Below, one piece after another: positions 21,901 to 33,183 of a stretch of DNA of 64,000 nucleotides. Each line of letters starts with the position of its first letter. The first letter of the stretch is position 1. The translations under genes were made by a program, and so were the position numbers. The notes under the pieces are model-generated. The model had not been told where the DNA came from. It made no database searches and was given only the letters and a program-made list of their open reading frames with translations. The stretch comes from Tilletia caries (Eukaryota; Basidiomycota; Exobasidiomycetes; Tilletiales; Tilletiaceae), in assembly GCA_032718865.1 (NCBI GenBank), contig JALUTQ010000004.1:2108001-2172000 (forward strand), written 5' to 3'.

Positions 21901-22477
21901 GGGCACGACCACGGGCGGGGGAGATGGACACGTCGTGGCCCGCAATGAAGTCTTGGCCCAAGCATAGACCGGGCGCGAAACGGGGAAGAACATGAAAGTC
22001 GTGACGGAACTCCAGGGCGACGTGGGTGCCGTGGAGATCCGTTCCATCGATGAACGCCGTCAACGTCGTCCAGCCCAGCCTGCGCGTGTCCCCGAGGCCA
22101 TGGACCGCCATTGATGTACCTTGCGGCCGGCCACCGAGCCGAGACAAAAGACCGGCGTCGATGACGGATAGGGAGGCGCCAGTGTCCAACAGCGACGACA
22201 AGGTTCGACTATCGGTACCGTTCACGCGGACGTGAACAGTGAGGGGAACGTGGATTCGGTACCCGGTGCCGCTCCCTGTGGCCGACATGGAAGGCAGCGG
22301 CACAACGTTACCGTACCGACGAGTTTCTTGGGCGAGCGGGGGTCGTTTCTCGTTGACGTTCATGGTTCGTTCCACATGGAAAATGGATCGATCGGCGAAA
22401 TACAGACAGGCATCTTCAGAAAATGGAAGTGGTGTGGAGTTTGCAGGTGGAAGATCATCATGCATTGAATTGGACAT
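18966..22477 (-). pseudogene. Ty3 element 2 pol: protease, RT, split RNase H (N part), integrase
   Basis: The first frame (22477-20744) holds a retropepsin with SSLLDTGASLS (DTG at residues 98-100) and RT through FCVDYRQLN, TIPDRYPLP, GYHQL and FGLRNAPSVFQRLMD. It stops at QAVIYL just where YIDD should come. Compared with element 3, about 95-100 residues including the catalytic YIDD are deleted; the text resumes with EPLTRLLRGW near 20735. The second frame (20672-18942) has only the start of RNase H (LYVDASKEAFAAILHQV), then goes directly to integrase: HDGTGHFGF..HCGVCKRTK zinc residues, SIDLVLG, VSDSEARMTG, NAVERSIQ, GPY/F-like KSGPFVVDEVL. It ends at RPPPGLRNFDLGTL, homologous to the linker before the displaced RNase H part in element 3, cut by a MITE fragment. 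Confidence 0.88.
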
Positions 22478-22754
22478 GGCGGTCGCAAGGCCAGACCCAT
22501 GTGTAATCTACAAGCAGAGTGAGGAATGGAAACATGAGAATGGATCTTGGGACAGAGCAGCATGGAAAGCCGAAGCTAACCACTCACGGAAGGGGGTGTA
22601 GAAACCAGCGTCGTCGTCCCTCCCATCACACTCTTCTCCGGACCCGAGTCGGGTCGAGCAGCAGCGGTACCCTCGTCCTTGTCGGGAGGATGAGGAGGGG
22701 GCCGCATGTTGTGCATCGCCGCGGGTGCTTGGTCTAGTTTAGAGTCGTCGCGGA

Positions 22755-24459
22755 CTACCAGAAATCCGACCGATCCTCCTCAGCACCGACCGCTTCCTCC
22801 TCGACCACCGGGTATTCATCATCGCCCGGCCAGATCTCCAGCATGCGGACCTGGGGGGCGTTGATGTGATAGTGTTCGAAGTTGAAGTGGTCCTGCCCAC
22901 AGCGTCCGCAAGGCCGGTTCAGCTCCATCGGCTCATCGTTGTCAGGTCGCCGATAGATACGCTTCTTGCCGTTGGCTGCAGGGGTGATACGAGACGGATC
23001 GTATGTCGCGGCGAGACCGAAAGCACCCGTCGAGTTGGACGGAGAAGATTGGGCGGCAGCCGGCGATGCCGGCGCCGAGGCGGAGCGTGCCGTGGCCGCG
23101 GCAATTCCAGAGGGAGGTGCCGTAGACTTGGGCGGGTTTCGAGCAGCAGAGTGGGCGGAAGCCGCCGTTGGAGTTCGGGATGAGGGAGCGGGGTACATTT
23201 CTTCCCACTCCGGTTCGTACTCGGTGATCTGCAAACGCAGTGCCTTCAGAGTGGCACCTCGTTGCGGAATGCGCAGCATGACGCGGAACGTCGAGGGGAA
23301 GCCGGAGCGGATGTCCGACACAAGTCGCTCATCGGACTGGCCGTATCCCCAAGCCTGCCGAAGAAGACGCAGTTTGTGGTGGAAGTATGCGCTGGCCGAC
23401 TCGTGATAGGGACGCCAGGCCCGGTTGTGAGCCTCGTCGCGTACTGCGTAGTCGCATGACGTTGACCGGGAAGGCTTCGCGAAGGGCTGCGATCCACTTG
23501 TCGACAGAGGTGAGAGCGTCGGCCTCGGTGTCGTCGAGGCCCTGATGCCACGCCGCGGCGTCACCCTTGAGCGCCATAGGAAGGGCGCGGACGACGGCGC
23601 GTTCCCACTCGGGCTGTCGGTTGGAGCGCCAGACGTCCCGAATCTGACTGACGAAGTTTTCCACCTCCATGGACTGGCCCTCGAATGTACCGATGAACTC
23701 CTGCCGACAAATCAGGGTGCGCGGGTGGGTTGGTGAGTCAGGAGGGGTGGTCGGTTGTAGGGGCTGAGTCGGACTGGTGGGGGTGGATGGAGACTGGGGC
23801 TGGAGCTGCTCGTTCGATCCCGGGACCGGGTCGGACAGGAGATCGACCAACGAAGTGTCTCCGTCGAGGCAGTCACGGACCGGCCGGCCGAGCAGCGCAG
23901 AAAGGCGCTGAATGGCCGCCTTATCCTTCGAAGTGAGCGCGCGGAACGCCTGGACCTGTGGCGGCTTCAGCTCGTGTGGGGTGCCGGAGCGACCAGCAGC
24001 TTTGTCCGGACGCGGAGGACGAGACGGCAACGCAGCGTGCTCGGACACGGCGCGCTCGGATCCTGCGTGTGTAGACTCGGGGCCGCCAGAGTCAACGGCG
24101 GGCAGCAGGGGGTTGGGGTCGGAGTCGGCGATGGAACCGGCATCGAGTTGTCGTTCCGAAGACGTATCTCCTTCAACGTTGGGGATCCAGTTTTCCACCT
24201 TGTTGACCCTGTCCACCACGGTGTCCATCCGTCCGTCGAGGCGCTGGATCGAGCGCCGCAGACCGCCGACCTCGGACAGAATGTTGGCGAGAGCTGTGGC
24301 GATGTTGTCGGGCGGGGCCTCAGCGGAAGAAGAGGAGGCAGAGATGGATCCCGCCTCGCCAGGGAGCGAAGGAGACTGACGACCAGACATGGCGAGACGT
24401 GGGCGGTTGTGCGGACGAGTCGCGCGTGGAGCTGGTGTTCCCGGAGTCTGTGGGAACAA
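22755..24459 (-). pseudogene. Ty3 element 2 Gag with CxxC..H..H knuckle
   Basis: Gag precursor, expected to form the virus-like particle. The N-terminal frame (24459-23465) has a Ser/Pro-rich start, a heptad-like segment (ILSEVGGLRRSIQRLDGRMDTVVDRVNKV) suggesting a coiled coil, and the retrotransposon-gag core with RQEFIGTFEGQSMEVENFVSQI and WERAVVRALPMALKGDAAAWHQGL. A frameshift near 23462 moves the rest into another frame (to 22755): SAYFHHKLRLLRQAW, FRVMLRIP, then LGLAATYDPSR-like text and a terminal knuckle CGRCGQDHFNFEHYH, an atypical CxxC..H..H rather than CCHC. Element 3 Gag is homologous throughout. The protein ends 278 bp before pol. Confidence 0.8.
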
Positions 24460-24628
24460 AGTGCGAGAAGCAGATGAAGGATCTTGAGGAAGAGGTAGTG
24501 TGTGTGGGAGTGGTGTGGTGTGATGGTCGAGTGAAGAGGGTGAATTAGAGTGAGGGTGTCTGTATAATGGAGAGCGGGGGGCAGTGGGCGGTTGACGGTC
24601 GTCGTTCGGTGCGTCAGCGATGATCCGG

Positions 24629-24639
24629 TCTCATCACCA
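24629..24639 (-). other. Primer-binding site of Ty3 element 2
   Basis: Read on the minus strand, TGGTGATGAGA lies about 170 bp upstream of the Gag start. It is the same word that follows the 5' LTR of element 3 (36744). This places the lost or degraded 5' LTR immediately to the right, ending near 24640. I cannot delimit that LTR because the 3' LTR is gone. Confidence 0.6.
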
Positions 24640-25059
24640 TATGCTAGAGTGCAGCTGGATAAAGGATTCACCTGTATGCGGGTGCGGAGTAATTAATGAA
24701 ATGAAACCTTAGCCGACAGAACCTTCTTGGCGAAAGGGAGCAGCAATTCCAACGCGTCCGAAGCGAAGGAGATTGCGGACCCTGAGCCGATAGTCGAAAC
24801 TATACTAATAGAAAGATCTGTGAGAAAAGCTATGGATTTCTCTATGGGTACAATGGGGAGGAGCCGTTTTATAGGCGGGGGAATTGGAGCGTGAAAAGAA
24901 GAAGAGAGAAGTGCCACGACGTTGCGCAATGATCTGGGAGCAAGAAAGGAGGAGACGCGTGGCGAGCGCGGGAAAGCGAACTGGAAAAAGTGAGTCTGAG
25001 GAGTCTGGAGTCTGAGAAGTCTGGAGTCTACTAGTAAGGATTGAGAGCCGAGTCTGGAG
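24640..25059. other. Probable residual 5' LTR and unknown sequence
   Basis: The first part should be the 5' LTR of Ty3 element 2 but has no second copy for comparison. A TTTTATAGGCGGGG core-promoter-like word occurs at about 24868 on the plus strand. Direct repeats of GTCTGGAGTC / GAGTCTGGAGTC occur at 24990-25065. No gene recognised. Confidence 0.35.
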
Positions 25060-25636
25060 TCGAGTCTGAGGCAAGGAGGAAGTTATCAAAAAACTTCCTC
25101 CGCAGTGGCGGAGTAGGGAGTAAGCGCGGAGGAAAGCCTGCAAAATGTGCCGAGTGACGGAGTCCTCCGCACATGCTCCGGGGATGGCAAAGTGGGTCAC
25201 GTGATGGCCAAAACTGAGTCACGTGACCGGTTTTTGAGGGCTTCTCGGCCGAATCAGGTCGAAATACTGTGTATTTCAGCTGTTTTGGGGCAGTAAACCC
25301 TTGGAAAGGAATGATATAGACTTCTAAAACTGCGATTGAACTGTTTCGATGACATTTGACCTTCTCCTGAGCCCATGTTGGACTCATTTCATGACACGCC
25401 GGAGTACCCCGGAGTCCGCGGAGCTATTTTGCGGAGCACGGAGGCCGCCTGTGAAAAATATACGGAGCACGGAGTAGATTCTTGTGCGCAACCGCGAATT
25501 CGACGGAGCACGGAGTGCTCGCCAGCTAATCACCAGAAATTTTGCGGAGCGCGGAGCTGGCCGGATCTCAGACGGAGCTGAGCGGAGCGCCGCCCCGGAG
25601 TCCGGGCTCCGGGGATCTACTCCGGGAAGATCCTTA
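25060..25636. mobile_element. MITE family D copy with altered left end
   Basis: The right two-thirds matches the family D element at 61572-62268, including GGTCACGTGATGGCC and the right terminus GGATCTACTCCGGGAAGATCCTTA. The left part is different and starts near AGGAAGTTATCAAAAAACTTCCT, a small hairpin, without the TAAGGATCTTCCC terminus. It is a chimeric or end-deleted copy. Confidence 0.7.
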
Positions 25637-25888
25637 GTCGCTATATACCTACAATGTGCTTGGTAGCTTCGGGGAGGTAGATATAGAAAGCTCGCAATGA
25701 GAGAGGAGTGAGAGAGAACTAGGAGAGTGGCAGGTCGTTGCGCAACAAATAGAAGGTCGTGAAGTGGAGAAGCGTGGAGCAAGAGAGAGGAGAGCGGAAC
25801 GGAACGGAATGAATCGGAAGAAAGGAGAAAGGGAAACTTCAGTGATCATCAAAGTGATCATCATTCATACCTCTGCCAGCACAGGAGC

Positions 25889-25936
25889 ACCGCCCCGGAA
25901 TCCGGGCTCCGGGGATCTACTCCGGGAAGATCCTTA
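25889..25936. repeat. Short right-end fragment of MITE family D
   Basis: About 48 bp identical or nearly so to the right terminus of family D (GGATCTACTCCGGGAAGATCCTTA at its end), with no body attached. A second such orphan end occurs at 56149-56198. Confidence 0.75.
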
Positions 25937-25939
25937 GTT

Positions 25940-26129
25940 TAAACAGTTTGGGGCCCGAAAAAATTCCAACTTAATCAACTGTACAGTTGACTGTACCCGG
26001 GCCCTACAGTTACAGTCAACTTAATTTTTTTTTGGGACTCCGCCGCCTACAGTACAGTTACAGTTATGACTTATTAAGTCAACTCACCTACAGTAACAGT
26101 GGGCACAGTTATACAGTCGCCGAGCTTTG
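25940..26129. mobile_element. MITE family F right-half fragment
   Basis: GTTTGGGGCCCGAAAAAATTCC, then CAACTGTACAGTTG and CAGTTACAGTCAAC words, a GACTCCGCCGCC block and the terminus GTCGCCGAGCTTTG. Nearly the same as 62395-62587. The left half is missing, replaced by the family D fragment immediately upstream. Confidence 0.7.
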
Positions 26130-26149
26130 GCCCACGGGCTTCATTCTTC

Positions 26150-26540
26150 TTACTGAAAGCACTTTGGTCTTTTTCTGGCGCTGATACAGGACTTCTAGAG
26201 GCCCGAAAGGCGGGTTGGGCTATTCGAGAGGGAGGGGCAGAAGGAGTCGGGCTTGGTGCCGCTCTACGCGACTTTACGGAGTACGGTGCTGGGCGAGACT
26301 TGGAGTTTGGACAGGCCCGAGCGTGAGCCGCATCAGACCGACCCGCACGCTTCCATCGCTGCGCTCGCAGGAGAGATTCCGGCCATTTTGCTCGACGACA
26401 CGGTTCAGACGCAGCTTCGTCGTCATATGAGCACCATCTTGCCGCCACCGGAAGACATGGGCGTCTCTATTTTCCGCCATACCGTTTTGCTGGTCAGTAT
26501 TTTGCTGCAGTCAATGGATCTTGCATTATCGGATCAGTGA
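26150..26540 (+). pseudogene. Hypothetical protein fragment
   Basis: Two overlapping plus frames look coding: ARKAGWAIREGGAEGVGLGA then, in the next frame, a proline-poor helical stretch with LAGEIPAILLDDTVQTQL and MSTILPPPEDMGVSIF. They can be joined only by a frameshift near 26310. A GTCAGT at about 26491 could be a splice donor. No domain recognised. The fragment abuts the family F MITE on its 5' side, so its start is lost. Confidence 0.35.
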
Positions 26541-27262
26541 CTGGCGAGCTATGAAGATACAAGAGCTGGGTGAAAATGTAGCGAGCAAGTCACGAGAACG
26601 ATCAATGGGAGCTGAGAGGAAATAGAAACATCAAAGAATACAAAACCGAGTTCAGAATACCTTGCCCTGAATCCGATGCGTCCGGCTCTGGCCTCTACGT
26701 TCGAGCACAAACCCGTGCAAAAGCCAGTGGTGCCGCGAGCAGGGTTTTAGCGTTTGCGTGAGGCTGCGCGCCTGCGCTCGATGGAGATGGAAAAAGTCGG
26801 GGCTTCTTGCCGTCCTTCTTTGATTGTTCCGCCTGCTGCTGCTGCCTGCTGATGTCTCGTCTTTGCCGGCGGGGACGTCGTCCAGAACTTGCTATTGGCG
26901 ATGCGGCAGGGCGAGCAGCGCCAACGAGTCTTCGGCTGCACGAAGATCCCCACGCAACCGTAGTGGAACTGGAAGTATAAAATCAAAACGTATGAGAATG
27001 AAGTTGAAACGCACATTCATTAAAGCATGTGCAACCATCTCACCCAAGACTCGACCGGGCATGCTCTGCACTGGATCATCTAAGCAACAGGGAAGAGTGA
27101 AATCATATCAGAATTCAGAATTGAGCATTGAGTATGATGATGAATCATGAATGGAGGGACGGGAAGAAGGTACACTCACGTCCTCTTTGCTGTCCGGCTC
27201 CCCGCACCCGCAAAAGCAGTTGATGTTGCCAACGTTGCCAGGGGTGAGTGACGGGTGACAGC
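26541..27262. other. No recognisable gene
   Basis: Short frames on both strands, including an 89-residue minus frame (27016-26747) with a CxxC (CSPC) and no family resemblance. Nothing here can be supported as a gene. Confidence 0.4.
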
Positions 27263-28765
27263 TAAGGATGGGCGCGGAGGGCCCCGGAGTGCTCCGTACT
27301 CCGAAGCCCCTGCTCCGGCTGACTCCGGCTGATTTTGAGATTCTTTTTCGCACTCCGTACTCCGCTCCTTTTTAGCCAGTCGCCCCAACTCCACTCCGCA
27401 CTCCGCACCAAATTTCCCCATCGTAATGCGCCAGCTCCGTACTCCGGCTAAACTTAGTAAAACTTCAAAGTCCACTCCGTACTCCGGGGTGACGGAGCGT
27501 GACTACTCCCCCGAAACTCCGTACTCCGTGGAAAGTTCGCAGAGGGCTTACAAACTTAAGAAATTTGGACCCTTACTTTGATTGCCGCTCTTCCATCCAT
27601 GTTTTTGTTCGACAGAATGATCGTTGGCGGTCGTAGAGCTCACTAAGGTGGTCCCCGGAGTTGACGCGGAGCTTGGGTTTTGCGGACTCCGCACTCCTCC
27701 GACGGAGGGCCCCGCCGGAGGCGGAGCGCGGAGCTCACTTTTGGGGGAATTTCGATTTTAAAAATGCACGGACTCCGCCTGGAGAACTGCGCCGGAATTT
27801 ATGCCCAGCGCGGAGCCCAATCCTGGGCCCACTGTCCAAAAGTGCGGAGCGCGGAGTCGTCAAAATGTTGTGAGACTTCCGGCGGAATTTCCGCAGAATT
27901 CCGACGGAGTTGTGAGGTCACGTGATAGTCTAAAATAGGGGTCACGTGACCTCATTTTGGGTGTGCTCCGCCGGAATACCGCAAAAAATTCGCGCAAATG
28001 TGCGGGATTCCGAGAAAATAGGCATCGTCGAGACACGCTCATGGGATAAAACATGCGTCATCATCAGTTGAGAACCTCAAATTAGCACTGGAGTCCATAC
28101 CGCAACAATTCCAGACGCTGAATGTATAGCTCTGAGCCTCTGATTATATTACAGTCCCCTGAGAGCAACTTATACCACCACTGCGCTGTGACGGAATTCC
28201 GCGGAATTCCGAGCTCCGCAAGAAACATTATGAACGCACGCAAAAAACGCGGAGCGCGGAGCTGGGATTTCAACTTTTGCAAAATTCTCCGGCGGAATTT
28301 GGAAGTGCGGAGGCGGAGCCCTCCGCGTTACTCCGGGGACAACCTTAGAGCTCACTAGCACACAATATGAACTTCAAATGAGAAATCTGAAAGTGAATTT
28401 CGCTAAAATTTTGAAAATCAGAGCAAAATAAGTCCATTTCTGATCGAAATTTTCGTAATTGCGACCTTATTTAAACTGAAAAAGACAAGGCCCCAGAGCG
28501 CCGCGGAGTTTCGGGGAAACTCCGCACTCTGTCTGGCATTTGAGCCCGTCACTCCGTACTCCGGAGAAAAGTCGGCTTCAGGCCTTGCCATACTCCGTAC
28601 TCCGGGGAAATGACAAGCTCGCGCTCCGTACTCCTGCAGAATCCAATCAGCGGGAGTAAATCCTCGAAAATGCACTTCGTACTCCGTACTCCCCCGGAGT
28701 GAGGCCCCGGCTAGTCGGGGATCTCCGGGAAACCCACTCCGGGGCTTACTCCGCGCCCATCCTTA
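27263..28765. mobile_element. MITE family C, copy 1, containing a nested family B MITE
   Basis: Inverted ends TAAGGATGGGCGCGGAG and CTCCGCGCCCATCCTTA. Without the 704-bp family B insertion at 27644-28347 (and one 8-bp duplicate) it is about 790 bp. The copy at 52990-53496 is a shorter internal-deletion derivative sharing the first 370 bp and the last 30 bp. Flanks GTGACAGC and TTTGGGAG do not match. Confidence 0.88.
27644..28347. mobile_element. MITE family B, copy 2, nested in family C
   Basis: Ends TAAGGTGGTCCCCGGAG and CTCCGGGGACAACCTTA. The family C sequence GAGCTCAC is present on both sides (27636-27643 and 28348-28355) but only once in the empty site at 53366-53373, giving a perfect 8-bp target duplication. 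This fixes the element's boundaries and shows that family B was active after family C. Confidence 0.93.
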
Positions 28766-28840
28766 TTTGGGAGTCTATCCTGAACAATCGCTCATCATGA
28801 ACCAGCCTCCTTCTCTTTCGCGTTGACGCTCTTCTAAAGT

Positions 28841-29673
28841 GTGTGGCACTCAAGCACCACAGCTGGTACACGACTCCGGCTGGAGAACGACGATTTGATC
28901 CCTCGAAGTGGCAGGGAACACGTCATGGTTCTGAAAGAGTCCGGTGCATTCACCGAGCAACCTTCGACAGTGATGCAACACCACGCCTCGTCTTCCTCGC
29001 ACGCTCATTCGTCGACTTCCCACACACAACAGCAACAGCAATCGGCTGTCTCCTCCACAGCAGCAGCAGCCCTTTCCAACCAGCTCCTCGGCAGAGACCC
29101 GCAGCTACCGAGGAGCGTCGTTTGTATGCATCATGTGCGGTAAGGGGGCCTTCCCTGGTCACAACTTCATCTCCTGCTGGGCCACCCCACCTGGTTGATC
29201 GACTTGCTACGCCTGCCGTCGTGACGATCTCGGCCATCTCTTCCGAGCCTCAGACTATACATCGCTCTGCATGCGTTACAATAGAGACCGTGCAGAGACG
29301 GGAGAGTCCTGCTGGGTCCATGAATGCTCGCTCTGCGGTTCCCATGCTCACGGAGTCCAGCAGTGCCAACTTGCTGCTTCGACTTCGACCCGACCTAGCG
29401 GGCAAGGGTCGACTCCTCAGCTCTGAGGGCTTCGCTTCAGCCCTCCGACAATACGGCCTGCTCGGCACCTTCCAGACCACAGTAGACGGTCGTAGAGATG
29501 GGCTCCATTTAGGCGTGCCTCGGAAGTCGGATCAACAAGACGATCACGCCGCTCAACCATTCCTCGGCTCGAGAAAATCGGCAGGCTCCAGACGATATTG
29601 CTGCAAAGGAGATAGAGAAGGGTCGATGGGCAGAACCCTACACGAAAGACGAAGTCGAAACGATCCTGGGTCA
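28841..29673 (+). pseudogene. Retroelement remnant: Cys/His-rich Gag-like segment and RT start
   Basis: In one plus frame a Cys/His-rich stretch can be read: CIMCGKGAFPGHNFISC near 29130, then CYACRRDDLGHLF and a terminal CWVHECSLCGSHAHGVQQC near 29310-29375, ending at a stop near 29428. CxxC..H..C knuckles of this type occur in Gag-like proteins of basidiomycete retroelements with tyrosine recombinases. Downstream, a frame-broken stretch (VDGRRDGLHLGVP, then SARENRQ-like text) resembles the start of the matching reverse transcriptase. The family A MITE at 29674 cuts the rest off. Several stops and shifts. Assignment to the DIRS/Ngaro type is tentative. Confidence 0.5.
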
Positions 29674-30191
29674 GAGTTACCCCTGGAGTCCGGGGCGCTC
29701 CGGGACCTCCATATTTTTCTCATTAGGAAGGTATTTTCCCATAAACTTGAGGATTTTGAGGATATTTTGGGGACAATTCTCAAAATATATTTTTACAAAT
29801 CTCATCTTGCAGTCTAAATCTGACCAAAACAGTTCTTCAAGCGCTCTCAGCATGTTCTCTTAACCACAGCTGCTACAAGCTTGGTTACGAGCATACACTT
29901 TTCTGAAATCGTATCATATTTCGAGATTTGTGAGATTATCTCCCGGAGTATCCGGGCTCCGTAGCTACGTAGTACGGAGTAGACTTTCTGAAACACTTCA
30001 CAATTTGACGGAGCACGGAGTAAGTTGTCTCTGGTGCAGTGGTGCTCCTTATCGTGACGGAGTACGCAGCAAGATGATGGTGTAACTCTAAAAAGAGACG
30101 GAGCACGGAGCATCACAGAAAGTCAGCGGAGCGCCCCGGAGTATGGGCTCGGTAGTACGGAGCACTCAGGGGCGCTCCGGGCTCATCCTTA
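29674..30191. mobile_element. MITE family A, copy 3 (left part missing)
   Basis: Matches family A from GAGTTACCCC (about position 250 of the 760-bp element) through the right terminus GGGCTCATCCTTA. The first third is absent, so the copy is truncated at its junction with the retroelement remnant. Confidence 0.85.
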
Positions 30192-31619
30192 CCTCTAATC
30201 ACTACATACAATTATACAATTATACAAGCCAGGAGTAACTCGCCCGCGTATAAACGCTTGGTCGTCTTGTATGATTTTCACAATGTAAAGGCATAATTTT
30301 AACCGCGGCTTTTACCTCGGGCGAGGTAAAAACTAAAACTGCAGCTGTCGGCATCTTACGCCCAATTCTACCCAGGTCGCAGGCGTACCTGCAGTCCACA
30401 CAAAGCATATATATGACAGTGAACGCCAATCGTCAGCCAGGCTCATCCCCTCATGGCCTTATCCAAACGACAACGCAATGGCTTTTGCATCGTCACTCGT
30501 CAGGCATTCAGTTACCTACCGCCCATGGTAGGTATACAATTCGACCCGTCATGTTCCTCGTTTCCATCCCCGGCATTGACCGCATCAAAATCAAATGTGT
30601 CACAAAAACGCAAAATAACCGCAACGGGGCTATGGGAATTAATGAGATTCACCATTCCGCGAAATCGTGGACCCACATCACGTATCATTGAAGAAGATGC
30701 CTAGCAAGACTGGAACCGGATCAAAAGTAGGAAAGAAGGATCGGTGTCTTGCCAAGCCAACATCAATCGTTGCTCCCGTCAACGTCGTAGAGCAGTGCCA
30801 AGGTCACTTGGTCGTACTGCGGTGTCCCGTGGCTCCTCCTCCTCCTGAGCCGCCGCTTGTCGAGCTTGACGGACCTGTTGCTCTGCTGTCTTGAAGTCAT
30901 TGTAGGCTTGAGGTGCCATGCCACCACCAGCGCCGGGCTGACAGAGGGAGATTGGCAAGTGTGATGCTGTGATGGACAGAGGGGGGTAACAGCTTACCAC
31001 TTCTAAGCTGACGGTTGACTTTCTTCTCAGTTTCTCATATCCCGATTCCCGGCTTGTTCATCTGTTCATCCCAATCTCTATGTCTTAGCAGAAACAGATC
31101 TTAAGGCGTCAGCTCACCCCTTTGACCCTATTCTTCACCTTTTTGATCACCACAGTGCACAACCCTCTTGTTCTTTCTCACCCTCTTGGCCTCTTGCCTC
31201 TTCTCCCTCAGATCCCATTCCAACCTCCTTCAGCCATTTTCACGATGACCGATGCTGGCAGCTGGGGCCTGGGGCCATGGGCGGTGAGGTGTCCGACCTA
31301 CGTACTCATATCACGTCAGTTTTGGGAAATACACTGCAGCGGTGCGGCCATTCCCGCTCTCATCCCTAATTTGCAGTCCCGTTATAGGCTTTGTGCCTCA
31401 GAGCAGACTTCTAGAAAGTCATACAGCAGAGTAGGCATGAAAGATGAATGAGACTAGGGTAGCAATCGATATGAAAACTGTAATGAGATCTTAGCCAGAC
31501 TCTATCATGTGGATGGGCCTAGGCTTCCTTGAAGGTCTCCAGGCAGAATGATCTGAGAACTTCACCAGGAGTATAGCGAGTATCTGGTCAAGTATGAGTT
31601 CCGAAACTTGTCCAAGAAT
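30192..31619. other. No supported gene
   Basis: Short frames only. A minus frame at 31000-30779 (AYNDFKTAEQQVRQARQAAAQEEEE) and a plus frame at 30413-30704 are protein-like in composition but carry no known motif and no start context worth defending. Treated as unresolved. Confidence 0.4.
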
Positions 31620-32362
31620 CAAGGCTCGGCAACTTACCAACTTACCTAACTGCAACTGCGGGTAAGTTAACTTAATCTAGTTAAACTGTGACTAAACTGC
31701 GGGCGGCGGAGCCTCCGGAAAAATTAAGTCAACTTAAACTGTATGGGTTCGGACACGGTAACTTATAGTCACTAGAAGTTGCCGTTCGCAAGCCGAAGAT
31801 TTGACCCGACTTACAGTTACTTACAGCTACTTACAGTGCGAACTTATAACTACTTATAGTTACTTACAGTTACTTAAAGTTACTCACAGTGCGCACAGTA
31901 ACTAATCACAACTATAGTAGTCAACTATTAATAGCTGTATCCATTAACAAACAATAACTGGAACAATTAACTATTAACAACTGTGCCCACAGTAACTAAT
32001 AATGACTGTAACAAGTAACTAAAAATAATCAAAAAGGATGAGTCTTTGGAGGTAGTCAAGAGAGGAAATATGTACGAGCGAGCTCGGGGGCGGCAAAGTA
32101 CGTGCCTAAAGGCAAAATGGAATAGAACCAGACATCTTGAGGCAGATACCGCGTGAATTGGGTGACTGAGACGCGATTATGTTACTATAAATAACTGTAA
32201 GTAACGTATAGTGAAAGGCTCAAAAATTAAGTTAACTGTAGTGATAGTAAGTGGCCAAACTGTGACTAAACTAAACTGCGGGCGCCGGCGCCGGGTTCCA
32301 ACTTAAACTAAACTTAACTGCGGACCAAAAAAGGACAACTTATAATAACTGGCCGAGCTTTG
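31620..32362. mobile_element. hAT-type MITE family G, copy 2 (uninterrupted)
   Basis: CAAGGCTCGGC to GCCGAGCTTTG, about 743 bp, very similar to copy 1 once its two insertions are removed, and therefore the empty-site reference for both. Flanks CCAAGAAT and GATGTATG do not match, in contrast to copies 1 and 3, so one side has been rearranged. Confidence 0.9.
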
Positions 32363-32503
32363 GATGTATGAGCAGCAGGAGCCGGTACGGGGTGTGAATT
32401 GTGTGCGACACTCACATGAAAAGGAGGTTGGTGAGGAACGAGGTCTGGGAGCGGGAACGAAGTCAAGAGTGTAAGAGGCTGATGAGGAACGAGGTCTGGA
32501 AGC

Positions 32504-33183
32504 TAAAGATGGGCAAGTAATAAGCCCCGGAGTTCCACGATGATCCGGGGCCTGAGCCCTCACTCCGGGGGAGTACGGAGTACGGAATACGGAGCGCATT
32601 TTCGAGGATTTTCTCCCGCTGATCAGATTCTTCAGGAGTACGGTGCGCGAGGCTGTCACGTCCCCGGAGTACGAAGTGCGATGAGAGATGGGGCAAATTT
32701 TTTTGCCGGAGTAGGGAATGACGATACGGAGTGCGGAGTTTTCCAAGCTCCGGGGCGCTCCGGGGCTTGATATTTTCCAAAAAAAAAAAATTGTCGCAAT
32801 TTCGAATATTCCTGTCAGAATAGGCGTGTATTGCTTTGTTTTCAAAATGTTTCGAAAATTGTTCTTCGGATTTCTCATTTGGGGTTCAAATACTATGTTT
32901 GTGAGCTCTACAACGGCCAACGATTATCTTCTCGAAACCTTCCCCGGAGTATGGAGTCTCGGGTCAGTAGTTGCGCTTCGTCACCCCGGAGTACGGAGTA
33001 GACTTTGATATTTTCCTAGAATTAGCCTAAGTGTGGAGCTGGCGCCAATCGCAATAAGGTGGGGAAATTTTGTGCGGAGCGCGGAGTGGAGTTTGGGCGA
33101 CTGCCTAAAAACGAGTGGAGTACGGAGCGCGAAAAAAATTTCAAAAACAGCCGGAGTCGGCCGGAGGAGGGGCCCATCCTTTA
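32504..33183. mobile_element. MITE family E (TAAA(G)GATGGGC termini)
   Basis: Imperfect inverted ends TAAAGATGGGC and GCCCATCCTTTA enclose about 680 bp rich in CGGAGTACGGAGT words at both ends and AT-rich in the middle (a run of eleven A near 32779). It resembles families A and C in plan but not in overall sequence. Flanks CTGGAAGC and GATAGCAA do not match. Confidence 0.7.

Noticed and set aside
19266..22000. Long plus-strand frames opposite Ty3 element 2
   Set aside because: Arg/Gly/Pro-rich antisense shadows of a confidently identified minus-strand pol.
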